Positions 42,972 through 51,598 of a stretch of 64,000 nt of DNA are shown here, piece after piece. This DNA comes from Planctomycetota bacterium. Its GTDB lineage: Bacteria; Planctomycetota; UBA8742; UBA2392. The translations under genes were made by a program, and so were the position numbers. The stretch's first letter is position 1. The number at the start of each line of letters is the position of its first letter. The stretch spans positions 62,001 through 126,000 of the forward strand of contig JAGQRH010000002.1 of NCBI GenBank assembly GCA_020425605.1, given 5' to 3'. The notes under the pieces are model-generated. The model did not search any database. It was not told the DNA's origin and saw only the letters and a list, made by a program, of their open reading frames with translations.

Positions 42972-43001
42972 GCAATACCACTCGCAGGGGGGGGGGGGCA
43001 A
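42972..43001 (-). promoter_or_regulatory. Promoter candidate spanning the homopolymer of the Gly-rich gene
   Basis: On the minus strand: TTGCCC (43001-42996), an 18-base spacer that includes nine of the twelve Cs, then TATTGC (42977-42972) with an upstream TGG (extended -10). A change in tract length would alter the spacer. The match is moderate. Confidence 0.35.
42987..42998. repeat. 12-base G homopolymer (poly-C on the coding strand)
   Basis: Twelve consecutive Gs, about 50 bases upstream of the GTG of the Gly-rich surface protein. It is by far the longest homopolymer I notice in this GC-rich window. Confidence 0.95.
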
Positions 43002-43167
43002 GGAGATTGCATGATAATAATTTGCCAAGTAGCGATGACGCGACACGATTAGTGTGTCAGCGCCGACCGGTCGTGCGCGCCACAGTTTCAACGGTGCGTG
43101 TGCATTAACGGGGCCGTCGCGAGCTGCGAGCCTGTTTTCGGGGCGAGAGTCAAATCCGGTGGCTGCG

Positions 43168-44583
43168 CTACCCTTTGGGTGTGTCGAGGACTTCGAGCGA
43201 CTTGGCGATTGCATTCACAATCTCGTCGATCTGCTCGGTCTCGATGTTGAGCGGCGGCACGATTGTGACGACGTTTCCCAGCGGGCGTAGCAGCACGCGT
43301 GAGTTCTCGATGCAGTGATGGCACATGCGATTCGCATCGTCGCGCGCCTCGTAGCCGGCGTCTTCGTTGCCGTCGCGGTCCTTGATCGGGATGCCCACGG
43401 CGAGCCCGCGCTGGCGGATCTGGCCGACGCGCTCATGCCCACCGATGGCGCGGCGCAGCGCGTAGTTCAGCTCACGGGCGCGGGACTTCACGTTCTCCTT
43501 GAGCTTCTCTTCGTAGATCATCTCGAGGTTTCGGATTGCGACCGCACAGGCGATCGGGTTGCCGCTGAAAGTATGGCCGTGCAACAGCTGGCGCATGTCT
43601 TTCCACTCACCCTTGAACGCGTTGTACACGCGGTCGTTGGCGACGGTCACGCCCATGCCCACCAAGCCGGCCGTGATGCCCTTTCCGAGGCAGATGATGT
43701 CCGGCTCAACCAACTCGGCGCTGCTCGCAATCAGCGGGCCGGTACGGCAGAAACCGGCGAAGACTTCATCCGTGATCAGCAGGATGTCGTACTCGCGGCA
43801 GTACTTCTTGATCTTGCCCAGGTAGTCTTCCGCCAGCGGGCGCATGCCGCTGGCGGCCTGGATCACAGGCTCAATCACGACCGCCGCAATCTTGTCGCTG
43901 CGCCCGGCGATCAGCGCCTCGAGCTGCATCTCGAGGTGCCGGGTGCTCTCGTGCTCGTCGGGGTCCACCTGCATCGGGTAGGTCGCGTGGTGCGTCTTGA
44001 ACAGCGACGGCGAGAACTTCTGCGTGAACACGTCGATACTGCTCGCGCTCATTGCGCCAAATGTGTCGCCGTGGTAGCCGCTGTGGAATGTGAGGAATTG
44101 GGTGCGGTTAATCTGTCCGATCTGGTTCTGGTACTGCAGCGCCATCTTCATGGCGACCTCGACGGCCGTACTGCCGTTGTCGCTGTAGAAGACGTGGTTC
44201 AGGGTCGGCGGCTCGTCAGCGAAGCGGAAGTCCTGCTTGATGGCGTCGACCAGCATGCTTGCAAAGTCCACCGCGCCGACATGGCTGACGGTGAAGAGGC
44301 TGGCATGGCAAAGCTGCGCCGCCTGCTGCTGGATCGCCTTGACCAGCTCCGGGTGGCTGTGGCCCCAGACGTTGCACCACATGCTTCCGTATGCGTCGAG
44401 GAAGCGGCGGCGACGGACATCGAACAGGTACGGGCCTTCACCGCGCCGGATGATAATCGGCTCGGTCTGGGCGTACTCCTGCATCTGGGTGTACGGGTGC
44501 CAGACGATGGTCTGGTCCTGCTCAGCGAGCTTCGCGTAGTCGCGGAGCCCAACCAGCCTTGAACTTGTGCGGTCGTCAGACAT
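43168..44583 (-). CDS. bioA: Adenosylmethionine-8-amino-7-oxononanoate aminotransferase BioA
   Basis: 471 residues. Transfers an amino group from SAM to KAPA in biotin synthesis. BioA landmarks: the N-terminal IVWHPYTQMQEY (Trp and Tyr of the substrate pocket), LDAYGSMWCNVWGHSHPEL, FYSDNGSTAVEVAMKMALQY, FHSGYHGDTFGAMSAS, ITDEVFAGFCRTG, the PLP lysine in CLGKGITAG, and HGHTFSGNPIACAVA. No bioB, bioD or bioF is adjacent, so the pathway is dispersed. It is divergent from the secreted-protein gene at 44819. Confidence 0.95.
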   Translation of the reverse strand: MSDDRTSSRLVGLRDYAKLAEQDQTIVWHPYTQMQEYAQTEPIIIRRGEGPYLFDVRRRRFLDAYGSMWCNVWGHSHPELVKAIQQQAAQLCHASLFTVSHVGAVDFASMLVDAIKQDFRFADEPPTLNHVFYSDNGSTAVEVAMKMALQYQNQIGQINRTQFLTFHSGYHGDTFGAMSASSIDVFTQKFSPSLFKTHHATYPMQVDPDEHESTRHLEMQLEALIAGRSDKIAAVVIEPVIQAASGMRPLAEDYLGKIKKYCREYDILLITDEVFAGFCRTGPLIASSAELVEPDIICLGKGITAGLVGMGVTVANDRVYNAFKGEWKDMRQLLHGHTFSGNPIACAVAIRNLEMIYEEKLKENVKSRARELNYALRRAIGGHERVGQIRQRGLAVGIPIKDRDGNEDAGYEARDDANRMCHHCIENSRVLLRPLGNVVTIVPPLNIETEQIDEIVNAIAKSLEVLDTPKG

Positions 44584-44818
44584 GGTCGCAGTGGCTTGAG
44601 TGGGGAACGCCTGTTTAGTGAATCAATCTCCACTACGCAAGGAAACGGACAGTCCTCGGCCAAGTGCGGGCGCGCGAGCGGAGTAGCAAAGTGTAAGAAT
44701 TGGGCAATCGCACAATATTACTCATTGTTCGGCTTGCAGCGCCTTGCTAGCTTTACCGTTGCCCGAATCGGGTTTTCGGGGTCGCTAGTCCCAAGGGGAC
44801 GTTGATCAGGAGTGGTCT

Positions 44819-45589
44819 ATGAAGATGTGGAACTGGATGTTGGCGTTGCTGGCTGTGGCCTGTATTGGCGCGGCTGTCCCTGCGCTGAAGGCGCAGGACA
44901 TGGGTAAGGAAGAGAAGCCCGCCGGCGAAGCCAAAAAGGACGCAGCAGGTGAAGAAAAGAAGGACGAAGGCAAGGACGAAGCGAAGGAAGAGCCAGCCGA
45001 GGACGACCCGGTTGCGAACCTGAAGTCCGTGTTCAAGGGCGTCGATGAAGTCATCAAGGACGTAAAGCTGACGCAGGAAGACATCGATTCCTACGTGAAG
45101 CACAACGAGTCGTTCGACAAGGCCATGGCCGAGGACGAGAAGTTCGAAGAGCTGAAGGACAAGAGCATCAAGGAAGCCTTCGACTACGCGATCAAGTCCG
45201 ACAAGTACAAGGCCTGGGCAGAGAAGGAAGGCGTCAAGGCCGAGGACTGGCTTCGCAAGGCCGTCCGTGTCATGGTCCTGAACTTCAAGCTCAGCGTCGG
45301 CGCAGATATCGATGAGCAGATCGAGGGTCTCGCAGAGCAGAGGAAAATGGTCGAGAGCATGAAGGAAATGCTCAGCAAGGAAGAATACGACGAGGCCATG
45401 AAGGCGCTCGATGACGGTGCCAAGACGCTGAAGGGCATGAAGGAAATCGCAGAAGGCCTGCCGGCCCCCAGCGAAGAGGAAAAGAAGCTGATTGAAGCCA
45501 ACCGCGAAAAGATTGACGGTGCGGACGAAGGCTCAGGCGACGAGGACGATGGCGAAGAAGACGACGACGATGAAGACGAGATGGGATAG
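44819..45589 (+). CDS. Secreted highly acidic protein (256 aa)
   Basis: Signal peptide MKMWNWMLALLAVACIGAAV, followed by an alternating Lys/Glu-rich low-complexity stretch (about residues 27-62). A helical central domain follows (about 65-235, for example DSYVKHNESFDKAMAEDEKF and EGLAEQRKMVESMKEML). The tail is of Asp/Glu only (GDEDDGEEDDDDEDEMG). No family recognised. An AGGAG SD lies 6 bases upstream. The acid tail might bind cations or basic partners at the cell surface. Monocistronic with a terminator. Confidence 0.75.
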   Translation: MKMWNWMLALLAVACIGAAVPALKAQDMGKEEKPAGEAKKDAAGEEKKDEGKDEAKEEPAEDDPVANLKSVFKGVDEVIKDVKLTQEDIDSYVKHNESFDKAMAEDEKFEELKDKSIKEAFDYAIKSDKYKAWAEKEGVKAEDWLRKAVRVMVLNFKLSVGADIDEQIEGLAEQRKMVESMKEMLSKEEYDEAMKALDDGAKTLKGMKEIAEGLPAPSEEEKKLIEANREKIDGADEGSGDEDDGEEDDDDEDEMG

Positions 45590-45612
45590 TCGTCAAACTC
45601 ACAGAATCAACC

Positions 45613-45640
45613 AGGGGGCGCCGATCGGCGCCCCTTGCTC
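45613..45640 (+). terminator. Palindromic terminator
   Basis: GGGGCGCCGATCGGCGCCCC at 45615-45634, a perfect 20-base palindrome, followed by TTGCTCG, 25 bases after the acidic-protein stop codon. Confidence 0.75.
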
Positions 45641-45692
45641 GTCATGCCTCCGTCATGCCCGCTTGCCAGTATTCGCAGCGTCAATTAGTCGG

Positions 45693-45721
45693 TTGACACA
45701 GGCAGGCGCAACCGCTTGAAT
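45693..45721 (+). promoter_or_regulatory. Promoter of the barrel-like protein gene
   Basis: TTGACA (45693-45698), 17 bases, TTGAAT (45716-45721). The leader of about 85 bases has a small CCCGCATTGCGGG hairpin and AGGAG before the ATG at 45814. Confidence 0.65.
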
Positions 45722-45813
45722 CTCACTCAACCCCCCGAAGTCCGCGTTCAGGAACTACCGACAACCCGCATTGCGGGCGGTTGCCTGTAACGTGATCCGC
45801 AGGAGCGTATGTA

Positions 45814-46887
45814 ATGCGCCGAATCGGGCTCACACTGTTCCTCCTTGCAGCGGTGACGGTTCTTGCCTCGACCGTGGAAGCACAACGCTTCCCGCAGGTC
45901 ATGAACATGAACACCCACGAGGGGAAGTATTCCACTGGCGGCTTTGGTATCGGCCTTGGCTACGGCGGCGCACTTGCCTCCAGCTTCCGGCGTGAGGGCA
46001 TCAGCTCTCGCAACGTCGGCGGCAGCCTTGAAGCGGTGTTCAAGAAGCGCAATGCGCAGAACATGACCCGCAACATCTTCGGCGCCGACATCGACTTCCA
46101 GATCGGCTCGGACAACAACGTGATCGGAACCGACATCGGAATCGAGATTTACTCGATGTCGATCGGCACCGGCGCGACCCTCGACGTCGACAACGACGCA
46201 TTCGAAAGTATCAACGAGAGCGTCACGTTGATGTACGCCGGCTTCGACTTCACGATCAACCTGTACGACAGCGAGTTCATCGAGACCGACGGTCGTCGCA
46301 CCCGCGACAACTGGGGCCTCGCGATCATCGTTGGGCCGAAAATCGGTATGCTGTTCGGCGACTTCAGCGACATCAACGGCCTTGCCAGCATCGGCTTGGA
46401 CTTCGGCCTGATGGCGGACTTCCCGATCGGCATTCCGGGCGCGGAAGACCTGCTTTCGATTTCGCCATTCATGTTCTTTGAGGCGAACTACCACCTCGAC
46501 GTTGACGGCTCGCAGATTGACCCGAACCCGGCCAGCCCGACGTTCGGCCAGGACGTGATCAACGACAACTTCGACCTGGGCTTCTACCAGCGCTCGCAGG
46601 ACGTCAACGGTGACGGTGTGAACGACTTCATCGGCATCGCTGTTCGCCGCCACAACTTTATTCCGTCGTACCAGCTGAACATCGGTACCGACATCAACCT
46701 GACGCCGATCTTTGTGTCGCGCTCAGGCAGCCTGATCAACAACTGGCGCTTCCACATGTCGCTGGTTGCCAGCATGCCGCTTCGCCTGAACTTCTTCGCC
46801 GCCGACTACAATGGTGCGGCGCTCTGGAGCCAGGGCGAGATCCCGGTGACCTGGACGATCAGCTTCGGCGCCGCCTATTTCTTCTAG
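45814..46887 (+). CDS. Putative outer-membrane beta-barrel protein (357 aa)
   Basis: Signal peptide (LTLFLLAAVTVLASTVEA-QRF). The mature chain alternates polar and hydrophobic residues in strand-length units (GGFGIGLGYGGALASSF, IGTDIGIEIYSMSIGTGAT, YAGFDFTINLYDSEF, FFEANYHLDVDGS) and ends PVTWTISFGAAYFF, a terminal Phe after an amphipathic strand. That fits a barrel with Asp-rich loops (SQDVNGDGVNDF looks like a calcium loop). Family not recognised. It has its own promoter and terminator. Confidence 0.7.
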   Translation: MRRIGLTLFLLAAVTVLASTVEAQRFPQVMNMNTHEGKYSTGGFGIGLGYGGALASSFRREGISSRNVGGSLEAVFKKRNAQNMTRNIFGADIDFQIGSDNNVIGTDIGIEIYSMSIGTGATLDVDNDAFESINESVTLMYAGFDFTINLYDSEFIETDGRRTRDNWGLAIIVGPKIGMLFGDFSDINGLASIGLDFGLMADFPIGIPGAEDLLSISPFMFFEANYHLDVDGSQIDPNPASPTFGQDVINDNFDLGFYQRSQDVNGDGVNDFIGIAVRRHNFIPSYQLNIGTDINLTPIFVSRSGSLINNWRFHMSLVASMPLRLNFFAADYNGAALWSQGEIPVTWTISFGAAYFF

Positions 46888-46904
46888 GCGACACGACTGC
46901 AAAA

Positions 46905-46930
46905 AGCGCGCGGGTTTCGGCCCGCGCGCT
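46905..46930 (+). terminator. Hairpin terminator after the barrel gene
   Basis: AGCGCGCGGG (46905-46914), loop tttcgg, CCCGCGCGCT (46921-46930), 17 bases after the stop. The tail reads CTGCATTTG, the same nine bases as after the hairpin at 4904-4932. Confidence 0.8.
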
Positions 46931-47040
46931 CTGCATTTGGGAACGCGCCAGCAGCCGAACCGGCGCGCGGTAACCCGGCCGGATACTGGACAAACAGGCG
47001 ACAGGATACCCGTGTCGATTCCCGGCCATGGCTGGCCGGG

Positions 47041-47937
47041 CTAGTGCTCTTCGATGAAGTTGAGCATGCGCAGGTTCCAGATCAGGGCCACCGGAACCAG
47101 AATGACGGCGCACACGACCGCAGTGGTCGAGAACTCGAACTTCACGGCCGCAAACAGCACCAGCAGGTCCATCGCCGTAAGCCCGAACAGCATGGCTGCA
47201 TTGAGGCCATTACTATCCTGCCGGAACGCCGCCTTGGCCGCGGGCCAGCTGAGGAAAGGCATGACTGCGGTCCCCGCCAGCACAATCAGAAGCTGCAGCA
47301 GGAACCAGCCGGCCGTCGACCAGAAGCCCGGCCCGGTGTCTTCCGGCTCGTCATCTGCCTTCGCCGTGCCGCTGAGGCCCTTGATGCGCTCCATCGGCAG
47401 CGTGCTTGCCTTGCGCTCGAGGCCTGAGCCGCGAACGATGCGCAGCACATCCAGCGTGCAGATGCCGCTGTCTGCACCCGACCAGAGCTTGTCAACGCTG
47501 ACGGACAGTACTTCGTCGGCTTCGCCCGAATTTTCGAATACGTCGTTGGGGTCCGGCTTTTCGTCGTCCTTGTTCACGACCGACTTGATCAGCGACGTGG
47601 CGCGTTCTTCCAGCGTTGGGTCGCGGGGCACGTCGGCCTTGATGCCTTCGATTTCGTTCAGTCTGCCCATAAGCATGTCGCGAATCTGGCCGTTGCTGGT
47701 GTCCTTCAGCACGGGCATCACGACGACGCGCTGCTCACCTTCTTCTCGTACCTTCTGGCGGTACTTCTCACTGATCTGGTTCAGGGCGTCTTCGACGGCG
47801 TGGTTCTGCAGCTCCTTGAGGTCGTCCGGTCCTTTCACGAACCAGACGTAGGCGAAATAGCCAACCAGCACCAGCGCGGCGACACCGATGCCTGCGGAGA
47901 AAACCTTCCAGCCGGGGATGTTATCGAGCAGTGCCAC
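47041..47937 (-). CDS. Membrane protein of unknown function (298 aa)
   Basis: One N-terminal helix (about residues 12-33, VFSAGIGVAALVLVGYFAYVWF), a hydrophilic domain of about 170 residues with VVVMPVLKDTSNGQIRDML, then three or four C-terminal helices (STAGWFLLQLLIVLAGTAVM, ending with ILVPVALIWNL). The soluble part reads like a DUF of the FlgO/LpoB style (a small-molecule or partner-binding alpha/beta domain), but I cannot assign it. It lies 38 bases downstream of the coiled-coil gene on the same strand and is probably the last gene of the sigma-coiled-coil operon. Confidence 0.65.
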   Translation of the reverse strand: MALLDNIPGWKVFSAGIGVAALVLVGYFAYVWFVKGPDDLKELQNHAVEDALNQISEKYRQKVREEGEQRVVVMPVLKDTSNGQIRDMLMGRLNEIEGIKADVPRDPTLEERATSLIKSVVNKDDEKPDPNDVFENSGEADEVLSVSVDKLWSGADSGICTLDVLRIVRGSGLERKASTLPMERIKGLSGTAKADDEPEDTGPGFWSTAGWFLLQLLIVLAGTAVMPFLSWPAAKAAFRQDSNGLNAAMLFGLTAMDLLVLFAAVKFEFSTTAVVCAVILVPVALIWNLRMLNFIEEH

Positions 47938-47975
47938 TGCAGCCTTTCAAGTCGCCTTGATTGTGCCTGTGCCGC

Positions 47976-50672
47976 TCAGGATTCGGAAGGCTTGTCGCTG
48001 CTCTTCTTCTGGCGCTTGTTTGTAGCGACGAACGGCTTGTCAGCTTCCTCGGCGAGTTCTTCATCGGACTTTTTCACGGTGAAGATGACCAGCTTCTCGG
48101 TCTTGCGGTCGGCATGCACGGGTTTTCCGGCGGCCGCGAAGAGCGCGTCAATGCGACGTCCGATCTGGCTGGCGATTTCGTCACGCTTCTTGCCGGGCTC
48201 GCCCTTTTCGTACTCCAGGCGCAGGTCGGCCACGCCGCGAATCTCCTCAAGCATGCTCTTGAGCTGGTTCTCCGCGCGTTCGAATTCCCGCTGCCGCTTG
48301 ATGAGGAATGCTTCGCTCTCGTTCAGCCTGGCCTTCAGCTTCTCCAGTTCCTCTTTGGCTTCGCCAAGTGCACCTTCATCGGTCCGGACGCGTCCGCGCT
48401 CAGCGGCGACCAGGGCCTCGAACTCGCCGCGTTCGGCGCTGCGAGCCTGCTGCGTCTGCTCAAGCGTTTCCTGCAATGTCCTTGCCTCGTGCTCGGCGTT
48501 GTCGGCGCGGGTACGGGCCAAGGCGAGGCGTTCATCTGCCTTGCGGGTGCGGTCGGCGGCCAGGTCGCGCTCGGCATCCAGCTCCGCTCGCAGGGCCGCA
48601 ACTTGTTGTTCCAGTTCCACGGTGCGGGCCGTGAGCGCGGACTTCTGGCCGGCGCCGGTGTTGCTCGAATTCCGCAGCGCTTCATATTCTGCACGGGCCC
48701 TGTCCAGGTCGACGCGCAGGGCGTCGGTTTCCCGTGTCAGCCCGTCGTAGTCGCTGCGGTGAGCCGAGGCCGTGTCGAGCGCGGCCTTCACTTCACCGCG
48801 CAGGCGCTCAATGGTCGCCTGATCGGACTCAGCCTGATCGTTCAACAGGGCGGTTTCGTCCGCAAGGTGGCGGGCTTTGCGTCCGGAATCCTCGGCCTGC
48901 TTCTCGGCCCTTTTGGCACGCTGCTGGGCATCAGCGAGCTCTTCGCGCAGGGAGATAACTTCTTCGTCGCGGGCGCGGAGATTCTTGCGCAGCTCCAACC
49001 CCTCGGTCGACATGGTTGAGGACTTGCCCTTTTCCTCATCGAGCCGGTCCTTGAGGCGTTGCAACTCCACGCGGGCGGATTCGGCCGAGCCCCGGGCCTC
49101 CTCGACATCGCCCTTCGCGTCGAGCATCTTGCTCTGCGAGTCGCTGAGGTCGCGTCGCAAGCGCTCATTTTCGCGTTCCAGTGCGACAATTCTTGCATCA
49201 TGCTCATCGGCCAGCGTCTCGGCTTCCGCGAGCTGCACCGAGATGGAATCGATCGTTTTCTTCTGTGCCTCTACGCGGTCGTGCGCGCGCTTGAGCTCGT
49301 AGTCGCGGTCTTCAAGCTGGCCTGCCAGGCCGTCAGCGCGCAACTGCGCATCTGACAGAGCTTCCTGCGTGTCCGCGAGGCGCTCTTCCGATTCAGTCAG
49401 GATGGCGTCAAACTCGTCGCTCTGCCCGGCACCGGACTCAAGCGCCTGGATGGTCGCCTCGGCCTGACGCGTACGTTCTTCACTGTGCGACAGCTCATCG
49501 CCAAGCTCGGCCAGTGATTGTTCCAGCTCAATCACGCGGGCTTGAAGGATGTCGGTCTGCTCAGCTGCGGTTTCGGCGTCGCCCTGGATTTCTTCCAGCC
49601 TGCGCGACAATGCGCTCAGCGCGTTGGCAGCCTCAAGCCGATCGCCGGCCGCACCTTCCAGCTGCTCGATCAGCTCTTCCTGCGAGCTCTCGGTCTCCGT
49701 GGAGCTTTCCAACGCGTGCAGCAATTCGGCGGCGAGCCGGTCGCGTTCTGCCTTTAGCTCGGCAATCTCGCGCCGGGCGGACTTCAACTCGGCGCTCTGG
49801 TTACGCTCCATGCGGTCGAGGCGCTCACGTGCATCGACCAGCGTTACCTCAAGCGCCTGGCGCGCTTCTTCGAGTGCCAGTGCGCGATTGGCAGAGTCGC
49901 CCTCCGTATCCTGAAGCAGGGCTTCCAGCTGATGGCGTTCGCTGTCAACCTGCTGGAGGCGTGAGCTGGCGCGATGGGCCACCGTGCGGTACTGCTCGAG
50001 CTCGGACTGCAGGCGGGCAATCACTCCACCGTCGAGATCATGCCCGTTGCCATAGCCTTGCGTTGCCTTGCGTTCGGTCTGCTCAGGCAGGTCCAGCGCC
50101 TCAAGATCATCCATCACTTCGATCAACGGAGCCGACCAGTCAATGCGAACGTCTTCCAGGTCGGCCAGAGCGTTCGTCAGGTCGTCGAGACGATCTGTCC
50201 AGCCTGCCGCGCCCATCGAGGTGAGGTTTCGATTCAAGCGCTCATTGGCGGCGGCTACGTTCTGCTCGCGCGTGACCAGGTAGTCCTCGACGAACTCGCC
50301 TACGTGGCGCGTGATGTCATTCAGGCCTTCCTGCGCGGCCGCCAGGTCTTCATCGGCCTCGGCAAGGCGCGATCGCATTGCCGCACCGCCCTTTTCGTCC
50401 ATCGCGCTGCGAATGGCAGCCACCCTGCGGCGGGCGGCAACCTGGGTGCTGAGCGCGCGAAGATAAAAGGTGGCAAGGGCAGCCACCTGCGACAGAGATT
50501 CATCTGCGCGATAGCGCCACAGGCTGGCCGAGAAGTGGAAGGCCGCGTCCGGGTGCGGACGGAAGCCGGTCAGCCCGTAGCTTTCGATGCACTGCGCGTG
50601 AAGCCGGCCGAGCGAGTCGATGTGTCGCTCGAACTCGATGACGGGAAGGTCAAGGATTGCCTGCTCTGGCAT
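47976..50672 (-). CDS. Long coiled-coil protein (898 aa)
   Basis: After an N-terminal globular part of about 100 residues (LPVIEFERHIDSLGRLHAQC, LSQVAALATFYLRALSTQV) almost the whole protein is heptad coiled coil rich in Glu, Arg, Ala and Leu (LRADLADLEQ-type segments). A short C-terminal head follows (SQIGRRIDALFAAAGKPVHA). The composition resembles SMC-like or cytoskeletal filament proteins, but there is no Walker A or B motif. Its start lies one base after the stop of the sigma gene, so translation is coupled. It ends 38 bases before the membrane-protein gene. Possible structural or scaffold role only. Confidence 0.7.
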   Translation of the reverse strand: MPEQAILDLPVIEFERHIDSLGRLHAQCIESYGLTGFRPHPDAAFHFSASLWRYRADESLSQVAALATFYLRALSTQVAARRRVAAIRSAMDEKGGAAMRSRLAEADEDLAAAQEGLNDITRHVGEFVEDYLVTREQNVAAANERLNRNLTSMGAAGWTDRLDDLTNALADLEDVRIDWSAPLIEVMDDLEALDLPEQTERKATQGYGNGHDLDGGVIARLQSELEQYRTVAHRASSRLQQVDSERHQLEALLQDTEGDSANRALALEEARQALEVTLVDARERLDRMERNQSAELKSARREIAELKAERDRLAAELLHALESSTETESSQEELIEQLEGAAGDRLEAANALSALSRRLEEIQGDAETAAEQTDILQARVIELEQSLAELGDELSHSEERTRQAEATIQALESGAGQSDEFDAILTESEERLADTQEALSDAQLRADGLAGQLEDRDYELKRAHDRVEAQKKTIDSISVQLAEAETLADEHDARIVALERENERLRRDLSDSQSKMLDAKGDVEEARGSAESARVELQRLKDRLDEEKGKSSTMSTEGLELRKNLRARDEEVISLREELADAQQRAKRAEKQAEDSGRKARHLADETALLNDQAESDQATIERLRGEVKAALDTASAHRSDYDGLTRETDALRVDLDRARAEYEALRNSSNTGAGQKSALTARTVELEQQVAALRAELDAERDLAADRTRKADERLALARTRADNAEHEARTLQETLEQTQQARSAERGEFEALVAAERGRVRTDEGALGEAKEELEKLKARLNESEAFLIKRQREFERAENQLKSMLEEIRGVADLRLEYEKGEPGKKRDEIASQIGRRIDALFAAAGKPVHADRKTEKLVIFTVKKSDEELAEEADKPFVATNKRQKKSSDKPSES

Positions 50673-50673
50673 G

Positions 50674-51513
50674 TCAGCTTTCGTCCACATACCCGCGCTT
50701 GCGGGTGATGATGTCGTAGAGCGTCTTCAGTGCGTTGTTCTCAATTTGCCGGATGCGCTCGCGGGTCAGGCCCAGGGCGTCGCCGATCTCGGACAACGTC
50801 ATCGGATGATCCACGCCCATGCCGTACCGCATCTTGAGGATCTTCGCCTCGCGCTCGCTGATTGCGTCCAGCATCTCTGCCAGCATGTTCACTTCGTTGG
50901 CGGTGATCGCGAGCTCGGCCGGGTCGGGGCTGTTCTGGTCGGCGATGATGTCAGTCAGACTGCTCTCGCCGTCGCTGCCGCGGTAGTCGGTTGACTGGGT
51001 AGTGGAATTCAGCGCCGCGCGCATCATGTCGAGCTGGTCGTCGCTGAGGCCGATTTCCTTGGCGATCACCCGTGTGTCAGGCACCTTGCCGCCGGCCCTA
51101 TTGGTCATCTCAGCGGACTTCTGCTTGAACTGGCTGATCAGCTCGACCATGTAGCTGGGGATGCGCACCGTCTTGCTGGAGTTCACCAGCGCCCGTCGGA
51201 TCGACTGCTTGATCCAGTGGACCCCATAGGTTGAAAAGCGATTGCCTTGCTCCGGGTCGAATTTCTCGATCCCGCGCATCAGGCCGATGTTGCCTTCGGC
51301 GATCAGGTCCATGAACGGCAGCCCGCGGTTGAGGAATTCCTTGGCGACGCTGACCACGAGCCGCAGGTTGGCCTTGATCATGTGCTCGCGTGCTGCCTTG
51401 TCGCCCGCATGGATCAGGCGGGACAGCTCAATCTCTTCCTTGGCCGTCAGGAGCGGAGTTTCCCGAATCTCCTTCAGGTATTGCTGGAAGTTTGCGTCCT
51501 GAATCCTCGGCAT
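50674..51513 (-). CDS. RNA polymerase sigma factor, RpoD/group-2 type
   Basis: 279 residues with regions 1.2 to 4.2: [20 protein letters not shown] (1.2), [20 protein letters not shown] and [19 protein letters not shown] (2.1-2.3), [17 protein letters not shown] (2.4), the region 3 helices, and region 4.2 ([20 protein letters not shown]). It lacks the long region 1.1 and the RpoD non-conserved insert, so it is a group-2 factor (RpoS/SigB-like size) or a compact primary one. It is the first gene of an operon with the coiled-coil and membrane proteins and is divergent from rodA. Confidence 0.93.
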   Translation of the reverse strand: MPRIQDANFQQYLKEIRETPLLTAKEEIELSRLIHAGDKAAREHMIKANLRLVVSVAKEFLNRGLPFMDLIAEGNIGLMRGIEKFDPEQGNRFSTYGVHWIKQSIRRALVNSSKTVRIPSYMVELISQFKQKSAEMTNRAGGKVPDTRVIAKEIGLSDDQLDMMRAALNSTTQSTDYRGSDGESSLTDIIADQNSPDPAELAITANEVNMLAEMLDAISEREAKILKMRYGMGVDHPMTLSEIGDALGLTRERIRQIENNALKTLYDIITRKRGYVDES

Positions 51514-51539
51514 TCGTGCACCTCAAGCCTTGAAACCAG

Positions 51540-51568
51540 ATTTAACGCGATAACGCCCTCAATAACAA
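51540..51568 (-). promoter_or_regulatory. Promoter of the sigma-coiled-coil operon
   Basis: On the minus strand: TTGTTA (51568-51563), 17 bases, TTAAAT (51545-51540), giving a leader of about 20 bases before the ATG at 51513. Four of six matches in each box. Confidence 0.5.
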
Positions 51569-51598
51569 GCGGCCTGCTGGTGCTGCTGTCTCAAGTTT

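Noticed and set aside
42938..43012. Extension of the Gly-rich protein through the poly-C tract (25 extra residues)
   Set aside because: It would precede and ruin the signal peptide; the GTG at 42937 has a good SD. The tract is better read as non-coding.
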